Shown here in pieces: positions 21,188 through 38,957 of a DNA stretch of 64,000 bases. This DNA is from CAZDQL01 sp964507325 (GTDB taxonomy: Bacteria; Planctomycetota; UBA1135; GCA-002686595): the NCBI GenBank assembly GCA_964507325.1, contig CAZDQL010000017.1, forward strand, positions 1 through 64,000. The letters are read 5' to 3'. A model generated the notes under the pieces. It searched no databases. It was not told the origin of the DNA and saw only the letters and a list, made by a program, of their open reading frames with translations. The position numbers and the translations under genes were made by a program. How positions within the stretch are numbered: the first letter of the stretch is position 1; each line of letters starts with the position of its first letter.

Positions 21188-21622
21188 ATGGCCTACAAGA
21201 AGGACCAGGGACGGATGGCGCGCATGGCCGCGTTCTGGATCCTGGCCATCCTCATCTTCTACGGCTGCACTTCCCTCAAGGACACCCTGGTCTCCCTCTG
21301 GCCCGCGACCCTGGGGCAGGCGATCGGGGGGACGCGCATCCCGATCCTGGGGCTCGACCTGAGCCCGGGCCTGATCATCGCCGCCACGGTGCTCGCGGTC
21401 GCGCTCTGGTTCCTCTTCCGCTTCGAGCAGAAGCCCAAGAACGCCGACCTCCTGATCGAGACGGAGAGCGAGCTGCGCAAGGTGAGCTGGCCCTCCCTGG
21501 AGGAGGCGATCAACGGCTCTTGGTCGGTGGTGATAACGGTCGCGTTCCTGATGGCCTTCCTGGCGGGAGCGGACTACATCCTGGGCCGCATCGCCGGTCG
21601 GATCCTGATAGGTGGGGGCTAA
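21188..21622 (+). CDS. secE: Preprotein translocase subunit SecE
   Basis: SecE clamps the SecY channel in the inner membrane. The 144-residue protein has three membrane helices (about 14-30, 60-77 and 112-135) and the conserved amphipathic hinge ETESELRKVSWPSLEE. Most bacteria have a 60-residue SecE with one helix, so this is a long form. The YKKDQG...GCTSL N-terminal style is like planctomycete SecE. It is 2 bp upstream of nusG. Confidence 0.95.
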   Translation: MAYKKDQGRMARMAAFWILAILIFYGCTSLKDTLVSLWPATLGQAIGGTRIPILGLDLSPGLIIAATVLAVALWFLFRFEQKPKNADLLIETESELRKVSWPSLEEAINGSWSVVITVAFLMAFLAGADYILGRIAGRILIGGG

Positions 21623-21624
21623 CG

Positions 21625-22176
21625 ATGGCGTACAAGTGGTTCTTCCTGCGCTGTCAGTCCGGACGCGAGAAGCGCATCCGGGACAACGCGCTGCACCGGC
21701 TCAATATCGCCGGCCTGACCGACATCATCCCGCAGGTCATCGTGCCCTACGAGCTGATGACCGACATGAAGCGCGGCAAGAAGCGCATCGTCGAGCGCAA
21801 GCTCTACCCGGGCTATCTGATGGTGCAGGCCGATCTGGACGACCGGGAGGATCCCCGGGTCCAACAGGCGCGCACCACCCTGCGCGGCATCGACGGCCTG
21901 CGCGACTTCCTCGGAGCGCGCGGTGAACCGACGCCCATCTCGGAGGCGGAGGTGACCAGCATCCTCTCGAGGATGACCGACTCGGAAACGCGCCCGCAGG
22001 TGACGATCGGGTTGAGCAAGGGCGACATGGTGAAGATCAACTCCGGGCCCTTCGATGGCTTCGACGGTGCCGTCGACGACGTCAATGCGGAGAAGGGTAC
22101 GGTCCGCGTCGTGGTGACCATCTTCGGTCGCCCGACTCCCGTGGATCTCAAGTACTGGGAAGTGGATACAGTCTGA
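21625..22176 (+). CDS. nusG: Transcription termination/antitermination factor NusG
   Basis: NusG binds the RNA polymerase clamp, aids elongation, and links it to Rho or the ribosome. The 183-residue protein has the NGN domain (KWFFLRCQSGREKRIRDNA, YPGYLMVQADL) and a C-terminal KOW domain (GDMVKINSGPFDGFDGAVDDVN). The ATG at 21625 follows the secE stop by 2 bp; rplK begins 1 bp after its stop. Confidence 0.97.
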   Translation: MAYKWFFLRCQSGREKRIRDNALHRLNIAGLTDIIPQVIVPYELMTDMKRGKKRIVERKLYPGYLMVQADLDDREDPRVQQARTTLRGIDGLRDFLGARGEPTPISEAEVTSILSRMTDSETRPQVTIGLSKGDMVKINSGPFDGFDGAVDDVNAEKGTVRVVVTIFGRPTPVDLKYWEVDTV

Positions 22177-22177
22177 G

Positions 22178-22603
22178 ATGGCCAAGGAACTCACAGCCAA
22201 GATCAAGCTGCAGTGCCCCGCGGGTCAGGCGACCCCGGCGCCGCCCGTAGGCCCTGCCCTCGGCGCGCACGGATTGAACATCGCGGAGTTCGTGAAGCTG
22301 TTCAACGACCGGACGCGCGACCAGATGGGGATGATCATCCCGGTCGAGATCTCGGTCTACAAGGACCGCACCTTCGACTTCATCATGAAGTCGCCCCCCG
22401 CCGCCGTGCTGCTCAAGAAGGCGGCCGGAGTGGAGAAGGGTGCTGGTGAAGTCGGTACTGAAATCGTCGGCTCGGTGACTCGACAGCAGGTCGAGGAGAT
22501 CGCGGAGCTGAAGATGAAGGACCTCAACGCGCGCGATCTGGAGCACGCCTGCCGGATCATCGCTGGGACCGCGCGCTCGGCAGGCATCGAAGTGGAGGAC
22601 TGA
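22178..22603 (+). CDS. rplK: 50S ribosomal protein L11
   Basis: L11 forms the base of the L12 stalk in the GTPase-associated centre. The 141-residue protein has the N-terminal signature KIKLQCPAGQATPAPPVGPA with the proline-rich hinge, and the rRNA-binding C-terminal domain (LKMKDLNARDLEHACRIIAGTARSAGI). The length is exactly typical. It is tightly packed with nusG and rplA. Confidence 0.98.
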   Translation: MAKELTAKIKLQCPAGQATPAPPVGPALGAHGLNIAEFVKLFNDRTRDQMGMIIPVEISVYKDRTFDFIMKSPPAAVLLKKAAGVEKGAGEVGTEIVGSVTRQQVEEIAELKMKDLNARDLEHACRIIAGTARSAGIEVED

Positions 22604-22606
22604 GCC

Positions 22607-23293
22607 GTGGTGAAACGCAGCAAGCGGATGCGCGAAGCGCTGGCTCGGGTCGACCGGACCACCATCTACGAGGCGACCGAGGCCTTCGACCTGTTGAAGA
22701 GCCTCCCGGCGCCCAAGTTCGACGAGACGGTGGAGGTGGTCGTGCGCCTGGGAGTGGACCCGAGGAAGTCGGACCAACTCGTGCGCGGAGCCGTTTCCCT
22801 GCCCAAGGGCCTGGGCAAGTCGGTCTCCGTGATCGTCTTCGCCGAGGGGGACAAGGCCGAGGCGGCGCGGGCCGCCGGCGCCGACGAGGTCGGGTCCGAG
22901 GAACTGGCCAAGCGCATCCAGGATGGCTGGATGGACTTCGACATCGTCATCGCCAGCCCCGACATGATGAAGCACGTCGGCAAGCTCGGTAAGCTCCTGG
23001 GGCCGCAGGGGAAGATGCCCTCCCCCAAGAGCGGCACCGTGACCCCCGACGTGGCCAGCGCCGTGCAGGAGTTCCGGGCCGGCAAGGTCGAGTTCCGCAC
23101 CGACGCGGGGGGCAACGTGCACGCTCCGCTTGGCAAGCGCTCCTTCCCCACCGGCGACCTGCTGGCCAACTTCAGGGCCTTCATGGACCACCTGCTCTCG
23201 CTGCGGCCGGCTGCGGTGAAGGGCACCTACGTGCGCCGCGTCTCGGTGTCCACCAGCATGGGCCCTGGCGCATACGTCAACTACGGAGCCTGA
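22607..23293 (+). CDS. rplA: 50S ribosomal protein L1
   Basis: L1 makes the mobile stalk beside the E site and in many bacteria represses its own operon. The 228-residue protein starts at GTG (VKRSKRMRE). It shows the KFDETVEVVVRLGVDPRKSDQ segment, the GKLGKLLGPQGKMPSPKSGTV motif, and KVEFRTDAGGNVHAPLGK. The length is normal. It lies 3 bp after rplK and 2 bp before rplJ. Confidence 0.98.
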   Translation: MVKRSKRMREALARVDRTTIYEATEAFDLLKSLPAPKFDETVEVVVRLGVDPRKSDQLVRGAVSLPKGLGKSVSVIVFAEGDKAEAARAAGADEVGSEELAKRIQDGWMDFDIVIASPDMMKHVGKLGKLLGPQGKMPSPKSGTVTPDVASAVQEFRAGKVEFRTDAGGNVHAPLGKRSFPTGDLLANFRAFMDHLLSLRPAAVKGTYVRRVSVSTSMGPGAYVNYGA

Positions 23294-23295
23294 TC

Positions 23296-23826
23296 ATGCC
23301 GAACCTCGTCAACCGGATGATCGTCCGCGAGTACACGGACGAGTTCAAGGACGCGACCGGCATGGTGCTGGTGGATCTCAAGGGGCTGTCCGTCGCCGAG
23401 TCCGAGCGCCTGCGCGATCTCCTGGCGGAGAAGGGAGTCTCCTTCCGCGTGCTGCGCAACAAGCTGGCCCGTCGGGTACTGGCCGAGCGCGGCGTGGAGA
23501 TCGACGCCGAGGTGATGACCGGCAACACGGCGCTGGCCTGGGGGAACGCCGAGGACGCCATCGCCGCCGCCAAGGTCTTCACCGACCCGGAGATCAAGAA
23601 GCTGCGCAAGGTGAAGATCAAGGCCGGTCTGCTCGAGGGAGAGACCCTCGGAGCTGCCGACGCCCAGGGCTTGGCGGACGTCCCCGACCGCGACACCCTC
23701 AACGCCCAGCTCCTGGGCGTGATTTCCGGACCGGCGCGCTCCTTGGTGAGCCTGCTGAACGCCGTACCCGCCAGCGTGGCCCGCGTCCTCCAGGCGCACG
23801 CCGATGCCGAGGGAGACGATCAGTAG
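23296..23826 (+). CDS. rplJ: 50S ribosomal protein L10
   Basis: L10 anchors the L12 dimers to the ribosome. The 176-residue protein has the family pattern DLKGLSVAESERLRDLLAEKGVSFRVLRNKLARR, followed by TGNTALAWG, and a C-terminal helix that binds L12. It is followed by a 79-bp gap containing a hairpin before rplL. Confidence 0.97.
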   Translation: MPNLVNRMIVREYTDEFKDATGMVLVDLKGLSVAESERLRDLLAEKGVSFRVLRNKLARRVLAERGVEIDAEVMTGNTALAWGNAEDAIAAAKVFTDPEIKKLRKVKIKAGLLEGETLGAADAQGLADVPDRDTLNAQLLGVISGPARSLVSLLNAVPASVARVLQAHADAEGDDQ

Positions 23827-23846
23827 CCGCCCCCGATCCTCGACCG

Positions 23847-23866
23847 CCCCGGGACCAGGCCCGGGG
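23847..23866 (+). promoter_or_regulatory. Hairpin between rplJ and rplL
   Basis: CCCCGGG at 23847-23853 pairs with CCCGGGG at 23860-23866 around a six-base loop. It lies in the 79-bp rplJ-rplL gap. A structure here could adjust the L12 to L10 ratio by processing or attenuation; that is inference. Confidence 0.4.
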
Positions 23867-23905
23867 ACCGACCACCCCCCCCCATCTTCCAGGAGAGCCG
23901 AATAG

Positions 23906-24313
23906 ATGTCCGAAGAGACGACGACCATCGAGCTGGAGCCCGAGCTCCAGGAGATTGCAGACAAGCTGGATGGGCTGACCCTCCTCCAGGCCTCGAAGCT
24001 GGTGAAGGCTCTCGAGGACAAGTGGGGCGTCAGCGCGGCGGCCCCCGCCGCGGTGGCCATGGCCCCCGCCGCTGGAGGAGCGGCCGAAGCCGAGGAGGAG
24101 AAGACCTCCTTCGACGTGATCCTCGAGGCTGCGGGCGACAAGAAGATCCAGGTCATCAAGGAAGTGCGCGCCATCACCGGACTGGGCCTCAAGGAGGCCA
24201 AGGCCCTGGTCGACGCCGCCCCGGGGCCGGTGAAGGAGGGGGTCTCCCAGGAGGAGGCCGACACCCTCAAGGGACAGCTCGAAGGGGCTGGAGCCTCCGT
24301 CAAGATCGATTGA
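23906..24313 (+). CDS. rplL: 50S ribosomal protein L7/L12
   Basis: L12 is the multicopy stalk protein that recruits translational GTPases. The 135-residue protein has the dimerisation N-terminus (LDGLTLLQASKLVKALEDKWGVSAA), an Ala-rich hinge, and the C-terminal domain EKTSFDVILEAAGDKKIQVIKEVRAITGLGLKEAKALVD. It is about 12 residues longer than E. coli L12, mainly at the N-terminus. A 396-bp gap separates it from rpoB. Confidence 0.97.
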   Translation: MSEETTTIELEPELQEIADKLDGLTLLQASKLVKALEDKWGVSAAAPAAVAMAPAAGGAAEAEEEKTSFDVILEAAGDKKIQVIKEVRAITGLGLKEAKALVDAAPGPVKEGVSQEEADTLKGQLEGAGASVKID

Positions 24314-24709
24314 TCGGGATTCCTCGCGGTTTAGCGCTTGGAATCTCGCCACCGATCGTGGATCCTGCGACCTGTCGCCCGTGCGGCAGGTCTAGGAGTT
24401 TGCAAATATCCGGGTCGTCGCCGTCCCGGCGGGTGGGCGGCGGCCGGGAATGTCGTGGTAGCAGGAGCGAAGCGTGGGAGGTCCCCACGTCCGCGCCGTA
24501 AGTCGAGTGGGGCGTCGACCGATGCAGTGGGGAGCCGAGTCATGAAGGTCCTCGCGCCCGGTATCCGGGCGCAGGGCGTCTGGCCCGCAGCTCCACGACT
24601 CGGTCCCGCCCCCGCAGAGCTCGCGGGGTCACCGGCCCCGACCATCTCCCTTCCGACCGTACGTCGGGCCCCAGCACGTTGACGGGGCAGGCGTAGTCAG
24701 AGAGCACAG
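24314..24709 (+). promoter_or_regulatory. Structured rplL-rpoB spacer
   Basis: This 396-bp gap has no convincing gene. GACCTGTCG at 24369-24377 pairs with CGGCAGGTC at 24384-24392 (one G-T pair) just after rplL. CGTGGG at 24473-24478 pairs with CCCACG at 24484-24489. The location matches the attenuator/processing region known between rplL and rpoB in other bacteria. No clear promoter was found; a TTGACG at 24679 lacks a partner. Confidence 0.5.
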
Positions 24710-28447
<3,738 letters not shown>

Positions 28448-28459
28448 GGGGCGATCGCC

Positions 28460-32866
<4,407 letters not shown>

Positions 32867-32881
32867 CCTGCGGCCCAAGCC

Positions 32882-32904
32882 TCTCCCGCCGTCGCGACGG
32901 GAGA
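32882..32904 (+). terminator. Hairpin after rpoC
   Basis: TCTCCCG at 32882-32888 pairs with CGGGAGA at 32898-32904; an alternative inner pairing CCGTCG/CGACGG is possible. It lies 15 bp after the rpoC stop and before the rpsL promoter. There is no T tract, so termination may depend on other factors. Confidence 0.5.
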
Positions 32905-32920
32905 CAATGCGGCTCCGGGG

Positions 32921-32948
32921 TTGACCCCACTCGACGCCCCCCTAGAAT
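32921..32948 (+). promoter_or_regulatory. Promoter for rpsL-rpsG
   Basis: TTGACC at 32921-32926 and TAGAAT at 32943-32948 are separated by 16 bp. Both hexamers match the consensus at five of six positions. The pair lies 94 bp before the rpsL ATG and just after the rpoC hairpin, so rpsL has its own promoter. Confidence 0.75.
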
Positions 32949-33042
32949 CCTCCCCCTGCGAATCCGCCCCGCCTCCCGCTGGAGGGCCGTCCGGGCTGGT
33001 TCCAGCGACCGGCCCCGCCCACCGGTCCCGACCGTATCGATC

Positions 33043-33414
33043 ATGCCGACCATCAACCAACTCGTCCGCAAGGGGCGCAAGACACCCTTCAAGCGGTCGC
33101 AGTCGCCCGTCCTGGACTCCTGCCCCCAGAAGCGTGGGGTGTGCCTCCAGGTGAAGACCCAGACGCCCAAGAAGCCCAACTCCGCCCTGCGCAAGATCGC
33201 ACGCGTGCGTCTCTCCAACGGCAAGGAGACCACGGCCTACATCCCGGGCGAGGGCCACAACCTCCAGGAGCACTCGGTGGTCCTGATCCGCGGCGGCCGC
33301 GTGCGGGACCTGCCCGGCGTGCGCTACCACATCATCCGCGGCACCCTCGACACCGCCGGAGTCGATGGCCGCCACCAGGGCCGCTCCAAGTACGGCACGA
33401 AACGTCCCAAGTAG
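33043..33414 (+). CDS. rpsL: 30S ribosomal protein S12
   Basis: S12 lines the decoding centre. The 123-residue protein begins MPTINQLVRKGR and holds TPKKPNSALRK and GGRVRDLPGVRYH. Lys43 is conserved, but residue 88, normally Lys in GGRVKDLPG, is Arg. The Lys-to-Arg change at this position is a known streptomycin-resistance substitution. The ATG at 33043 is the family start. rpsG follows after 20 bp. Confidence 0.97.
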   Translation: MPTINQLVRKGRKTPFKRSQSPVLDSCPQKRGVCLQVKTQTPKKPNSALRKIARVRLSNGKETTAYIPGEGHNLQEHSVVLIRGGRVRDLPGVRYHIIRGTLDTAGVDGRHQGRSKYGTKRPK

Positions 33415-33434
33415 TCGGGCAGCACCGGATTCCC

Positions 33435-33908
33435 ATGCCGCGCAACTTCAAGTCGACCGCCCAGCTCATCAAGCCGGACCCCAAGTTCGGTTCGATGCTG
33501 GCCGCCAAGATCATCAACCAGCTGATGCTGGACGGCAAGAAGAGCGTCGCCCAGCAGATCTTCTACGACGCTCTCGACATCGCCTCCAAGAAGATCGAGG
33601 CGGAGGACCAGATCGAGATCTTCACCAAGGCGGTCGAGAACGCCCGCCCCATGGTCGAGGTGCGCAGCAAGCGGGTCGGCGGTGCCAACTACCAGGTCCC
33701 CCGGGAGGTCAAGCGCACCCGCCAACAGAGTCTGGCCGTGCGTTGGCTGGTGGGCTTCGCCCGCAAGAAGAAGGGCAAGCCGATGGCCCTGCGCCTGGCG
33801 GAGGAGCTGGTCGACGCCTACAACGGCACCGGTCAGGCGGTGAACTGGCGCGAGAACATCCACAAGATGGCGGAGGCCAACAAGGCCTACGCGCACTACG
33901 CTCGCTGA
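33435..33908 (+). CDS. rpsG: 30S ribosomal protein S7
   Basis: S7 nucleates the 30S head and lies near the E site. The 157-residue protein has the RSKRVGGANYQVPREV signature, RQQSLAVRWLVGFARKK, and a normal C-terminal helix ending EANKAYAHYAR. The canonical second residue pattern is PRN rather than PRR. The stop codon lies inside an 18-bp tandem duplication, and a strong terminator follows. Confidence 0.97.
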   Translation: MPRNFKSTAQLIKPDPKFGSMLAAKIINQLMLDGKKSVAQQIFYDALDIASKKIEAEDQIEIFTKAVENARPMVEVRSKRVGGANYQVPREVKRTRQQSLAVRWLVGFARKKKGKPMALRLAEELVDAYNGTGQAVNWRENIHKMAEANKAYAHYAR

Positions 33909-33936
33909 TCGGGCGGGGCTCGCTGATCGGGCGGGG
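33901..33936 (+). repeat. Perfect 18-bp tandem duplication over the rpsG stop
   Basis: CTCGCTGATCGGGCGGGG occurs twice back to back, at 33901-33918 and 33919-33936. The first copy contains the last bases and TGA stop of rpsG. The second is outside the gene. It looks like a recent slippage duplication and does not alter the protein. Confidence 0.85.
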
Positions 33937-33963
33937 CGCGCCCGTCCCGGACCGCTGTCCACC

Positions 33964-33996
33964 GACGCCGCCCACCGGGCGGCGTCGTTCGTTTCT
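33964..33996 (+). terminator. Rho-independent terminator after rpsG
   Basis: GACGCCGCCC at 33964-33973 pairs perfectly with GGGCGGCGTC at 33977-33986 around a three-base loop. The T-rich GTTCGTTTCT follows. The ten-pair stem plus tail fits an intrinsic terminator and separates rpsL-rpsG from the downstream gene, whose ATG is only 13 bp past the stem. Confidence 0.8.
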
Positions 33997-33999
33997 GCG

Positions 34000-34461
34000 A
34001 TGACCTGGCCCGATCCCGAAATCCTGATCCTGCGCGATCCGCGCGAGTCGGTGCGCCGCTGCTCCCTGACACCCCTGCGCGGTTCGCCGGGGATTCGCTT
34101 CGTGAATTGGCGCCCCGACCGTCGGCTCGACGCCGCCGGCCGGGTCCTGCTCACCCCCGACGGAGAGGAGCTCACCCGCGCCGACGCCGGCGGCGGCCTG
34201 CTCCTGATCGACTGCTCCTGGCGCCGCGTGTCCACCCTGCGGGCCGCGATCGACGGCGAGCCGCGCCCACGCCGCCTGCCCCCCCTGGTCAGCGCCTACC
34301 CCCGCCGCTCGCGGGACTTCGTCGATCCCGCCCAGGGCCTCGCTTCGGTGGAAGCGCTCTTCGCGGCACTGGCGATCCTCGGCCGTCCACGCCCCGCTCT
34401 GCTCGAGGGCTACCACTGGGCGCAGGAGTTCCTCGCCGCCAATCCCGAGCTCGTGTCCTGA
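34000..34461 (+). CDS. Tsr3 (DUF367)-like protein
   Basis: The 153-residue protein matches the pattern of Tsr3, which in yeast and archaea adds a 3-amino-3-carboxypropyl group from S-adenosylmethionine to small-subunit rRNA. Visible family marks are LLTPDGEELTRAD (50-62), IDCSW (70-74), RRLPPLVSAYP (91-101), the helix ASVEALFAALAILG (115-128), and YHWAQEFLAANPELV (138-152). The N-terminal Cys-containing segment of archaeal proteins (DPKKCTG-like) is reduced to RDPRESVRRCS. It lies between rpsG and fusA. The bacterial substrate is not known; assignment rests on remembered family patterns. Confidence 0.72.
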   Translation: MTWPDPEILILRDPRESVRRCSLTPLRGSPGIRFVNWRPDRRLDAAGRVLLTPDGEELTRADAGGGLLLIDCSWRRVSTLRAAIDGEPRPRRLPPLVSAYPRRSRDFVDPAQGLASVEALFAALAILGRPRPALLEGYHWAQEFLAANPELVS

Positions 34462-34508
34462 TTCGGTAGCAGGCGCTTGCGGCTCGTGGACCCGCTATCA
34501 TCTCCGGG

Positions 34509-36551
<2,043 letters not shown>

Positions 36552-36559
36552 CCCGTCTG

Positions 36560-36596
36560 CCCGGCCCGCAGCGGCCGGGGATTTCCTTCTCGTTTG
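36560..36596 (+). terminator. Terminator after fusA
   Basis: CCCGGCC at 36560-36566 pairs with GGCCGGG at 36573-36579 around CGCAGC. A T-rich stretch (GATTTCCTTCTCGTTT) follows. It starts eight bases after the fusA stop, between fusA and the rpsJ promoter. Confidence 0.75.
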
Positions 36597-36609
36597 TGGG
36601 TCGGATCGG

Positions 36610-36638
36610 TTGACCCCCCCTAGGGCAACCGCTATCGT
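36610..36638 (+). promoter_or_regulatory. Promoter for the S10 operon
   Basis: TTGACC at 36610-36615 and TATCGT at 36633-36638 are separated by exactly 17 bp. The -35 equals the one before rpsL. A leader of about 155 bases follows before rpsJ, GC-rich and able to fold, but no specific regulatory family was recognised. Confidence 0.75.
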
Positions 36639-36800
36639 GCTCCGCCCTTCGAGCCGCGGAGTGCCGTTCCTGGGATCCGGAAGGGGTCCCGGGCGGGCTT
36701 TCGTCGCAGGGATTCCAGCAACGCAAGCGGCGGTTCTCGCTCCCGGATCGTTCCCGCCCCGGGGCGGTCCGCCAGGGGAAGCCGCGCCCAGACCTCACGC

Positions 36801-37106
<306 letters not shown>

Positions 37107-37351
37107 CGGTCGAGAGCGACGCCGGAGCGCCCCCCCGAGTGGGGCAGGGTGACGGGCGTCGTCGGGTTCCCACCGCTATCCCATCCGCCGCTCTCCCCGG
37201 AGTTCCGCGGCTTTCTTTCCCAGCGACCGGTTTCCTGTCGACCGAGGCGAGCTTCGTCCGGTCGCCTCCCCGCCGCGTGGCCAGGCGTCGGGCCGTCCCT
37301 ACCCGGGGCCGGCCTCTGGTCGAACCGGCACCATCGACTCACTCGAGGATC
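37107..37351 (+). promoter_or_regulatory. Structured gap between rpsJ and rplC
   Basis: These 245 bp hold no gene; the frame open into rplC lacks coding character. GCGACCGG at 37223-37230 is repeated inverted as CCGGTCGC at 37258-37265, and smaller CCCC/GGGG stems occur near 37130. In most bacteria rpsJ and rplC are nearly adjacent, so this may be a second leader or promoter region for rplC onward. No clear -35/-10 pair was found. Confidence 0.45.
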
Positions 37352-38002
37352 ATGACGCTGATTCTAGGGCGCAAAAAAGGCATGACCCAGCTGTTCGCCG
37401 AGGACGGCTCGGTCCAGGGCTGCACCGTCGTGCAGGCTGGACCGTGCGTGGTCATGCAGATCCGCACACAGGAAAAGGACGGCTACGACGCCGTCCAGCT
37501 CGGCTTCGAGGACATCCCCGACCGCCGCTCCAAGAAGCCGCAGCGCGCCGCCGCTTCCAAGAACGGCATCGCCCCCAAGCGCTTCCTACGCGAGGAGCGC
37601 CTGGCGGCTCCCGCCGATTTCTCGGTGGGGGATACCGTCACTGCCAACGCCTTCGAGGTGGGGGACGTGGTCGACGTGATCGGGACCACCAAGGGGCGCG
37701 GCTTCGCCGGCACCATCAAGCGCCACGGCTTCCACCGCGGCCCCAAGACCCACGGCAGCATGAACTACCGCCGCCCCGGGTCGATCGGCTGCTCCGCCTA
37801 CCCGGGCAAGGTGGTCAAGGGCAAGCGCATGGCCGGGCACTACGGAGCCAAGCGCCACACCAGCAAGAACCTCCAGATCCTGCGCGTCGACAGCGAGCGG
37901 GGACTGCTCTTCGTCCAGGGGGGGCTGCCGGGACCGAACGGCGGCTTCGTGCAGATCCGCAGCGCCAAGACCGGCGTCAAGAAGGTCAAGAAGGGCGGCT
38001 GA
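37352..38002 (+). CDS. rplC: 50S ribosomal protein L3
   Basis: L3 reaches toward the peptidyl-transferase centre. The 216-residue protein begins MTLILGRKKGMTQLFAEDG. It has the core signature KGRGFAGTIKRHGFHRGPKTHGS followed by RPGSIG, then KVVKGKRMAGHYG. The length is normal. The ATG at 37352 was chosen by the family start; the frame runs open upstream into the spacer. rplD begins 1 bp after the stop. Confidence 0.97.
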   Translation: MTLILGRKKGMTQLFAEDGSVQGCTVVQAGPCVVMQIRTQEKDGYDAVQLGFEDIPDRRSKKPQRAAASKNGIAPKRFLREERLAAPADFSVGDTVTANAFEVGDVVDVIGTTKGRGFAGTIKRHGFHRGPKTHGSMNYRRPGSIGCSAYPGKVVKGKRMAGHYGAKRHTSKNLQILRVDSERGLLFVQGGLPGPNGGFVQIRSAKTGVKKVKKGG

Positions 38003-38003
38003 G

Positions 38004-38648
38004 ATGCAGGTCAAGAGCTACAAGGCCGGGAACGTCGGCCTGATCGACTTCGACGAGAGCTCCTTCGGCGGCAAGGTCCTCTACCGCACGCTGAAGGACG
38101 CGGTGGTGATGCACCAGGCCAACCAGCGCCAGGGCACCGTCAAGACCAAGGGGCGCAGCGAGGTTGCGGGCACCAACAAGAAGCCCTACCGCCAGAAGCA
38201 CACCGGCCGCGCCCGCGCCGGCGACCGCAAGTCCCCGATCTGGCGCGGGGGCGGCATCGTCTTCGGGCCCCGGCCCCGGGACTACGGCTACCACATGCCC
38301 TCCAAGGCCCGGCGGGTGGCCCTGCGCAGCGCCCTGGCGGGCAAGCTGGCGGACGACGAGGTCGTGATCGCCGATCTGGGGGAGTTCCCCAAGCCGTCCG
38401 CCAAGGCGGCGCGCAAGGTGCTGGCCGACCTGGGCTCCCCGCGCCGCGCCTGCGTGGTGGTGGCCGAGCGCAGCGACAGCCTGTGGAAGTCCTTCCGCAA
38501 CTTCCCCCTGGTGAACGTCCGCACCGCGTCCGAGCTGTGCGCCTTCGACGTGGTCAACGGGGGGTTGATCATCGCCGAGCGCGCCGCGCTCGACCACCTC
38601 GTGGAGCGGGTCGGCCTCAACGTCGCTACCGACGGAGGCGAGCAATGA
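38004..38648 (+). CDS. rplD: 50S ribosomal protein L4
   Basis: L4 lines the exit tunnel; in E. coli it also represses the S10 operon. The 214-residue protein has the tunnel loop with TKGRSEVAGTNKKPYRQKHTGRARAGDRKSPIWRGGG (read in pieces at about 47-83) and the FGPRPRDYGYHMPSKARRVAL segment. Its last four bases overlap the rplW ATG. Confidence 0.97.
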   Translation: MQVKSYKAGNVGLIDFDESSFGGKVLYRTLKDAVVMHQANQRQGTVKTKGRSEVAGTNKKPYRQKHTGRARAGDRKSPIWRGGGIVFGPRPRDYGYHMPSKARRVALRSALAGKLADDEVVIADLGEFPKPSAKAARKVLADLGSPRRACVVVAERSDSLWKSFRNFPLVNVRTASELCAFDVVNGGLIIAERAALDHLVERVGLNVATDGGEQ

Positions 38649-38935
38649 GCAGCATCGATCGCATGTACCGCTTGGTGGCCAAGCCGATCGTCACCGAGAA
38701 GGGCAGCAACGACCAGGCGGACCGCAACGCCTACCACTTCCGGGTGCCGCGCGACGCCAACAAGGTCGAGATCCGCCAGGCGGTGGAGAAGGTCTTTGGT
38801 GTGAAGGTGGAGAGCGTCAACACCCTGCGCGTGAGCGGCAAGTCGCGCCGTCGCGGTTGGGTCGCGGGCCGTCGTCCAGATTGGAAGAAGGCCATGGTCG
38901 TTCTCGAGGAGGGAAGCACGATCGACGTCGTCTAG
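38645..38935 (+). CDS. rplW: 50S ribosomal protein L23
   Basis: L23 sits at the exit-tunnel rim and docks trigger factor and SRP. The 96-residue protein has KPIVTEKGSNDQADRNAYHFRV, VEKVFGVKVESVNTL, and a basic loop ending in KKAMVVLEEGSTIDVV. The ATG overlaps the rplD stop (ATGA). Length and order are standard. Confidence 0.97.
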   Translation: MSSIDRMYRLVAKPIVTEKGSNDQADRNAYHFRVPRDANKVEIRQAVEKVFGVKVESVNTLRVSGKSRRRGWVAGRRPDWKKAMVVLEEGSTIDVV

Positions 38936-38957
38936 GCGACGAACTCGAGCCAGCACC

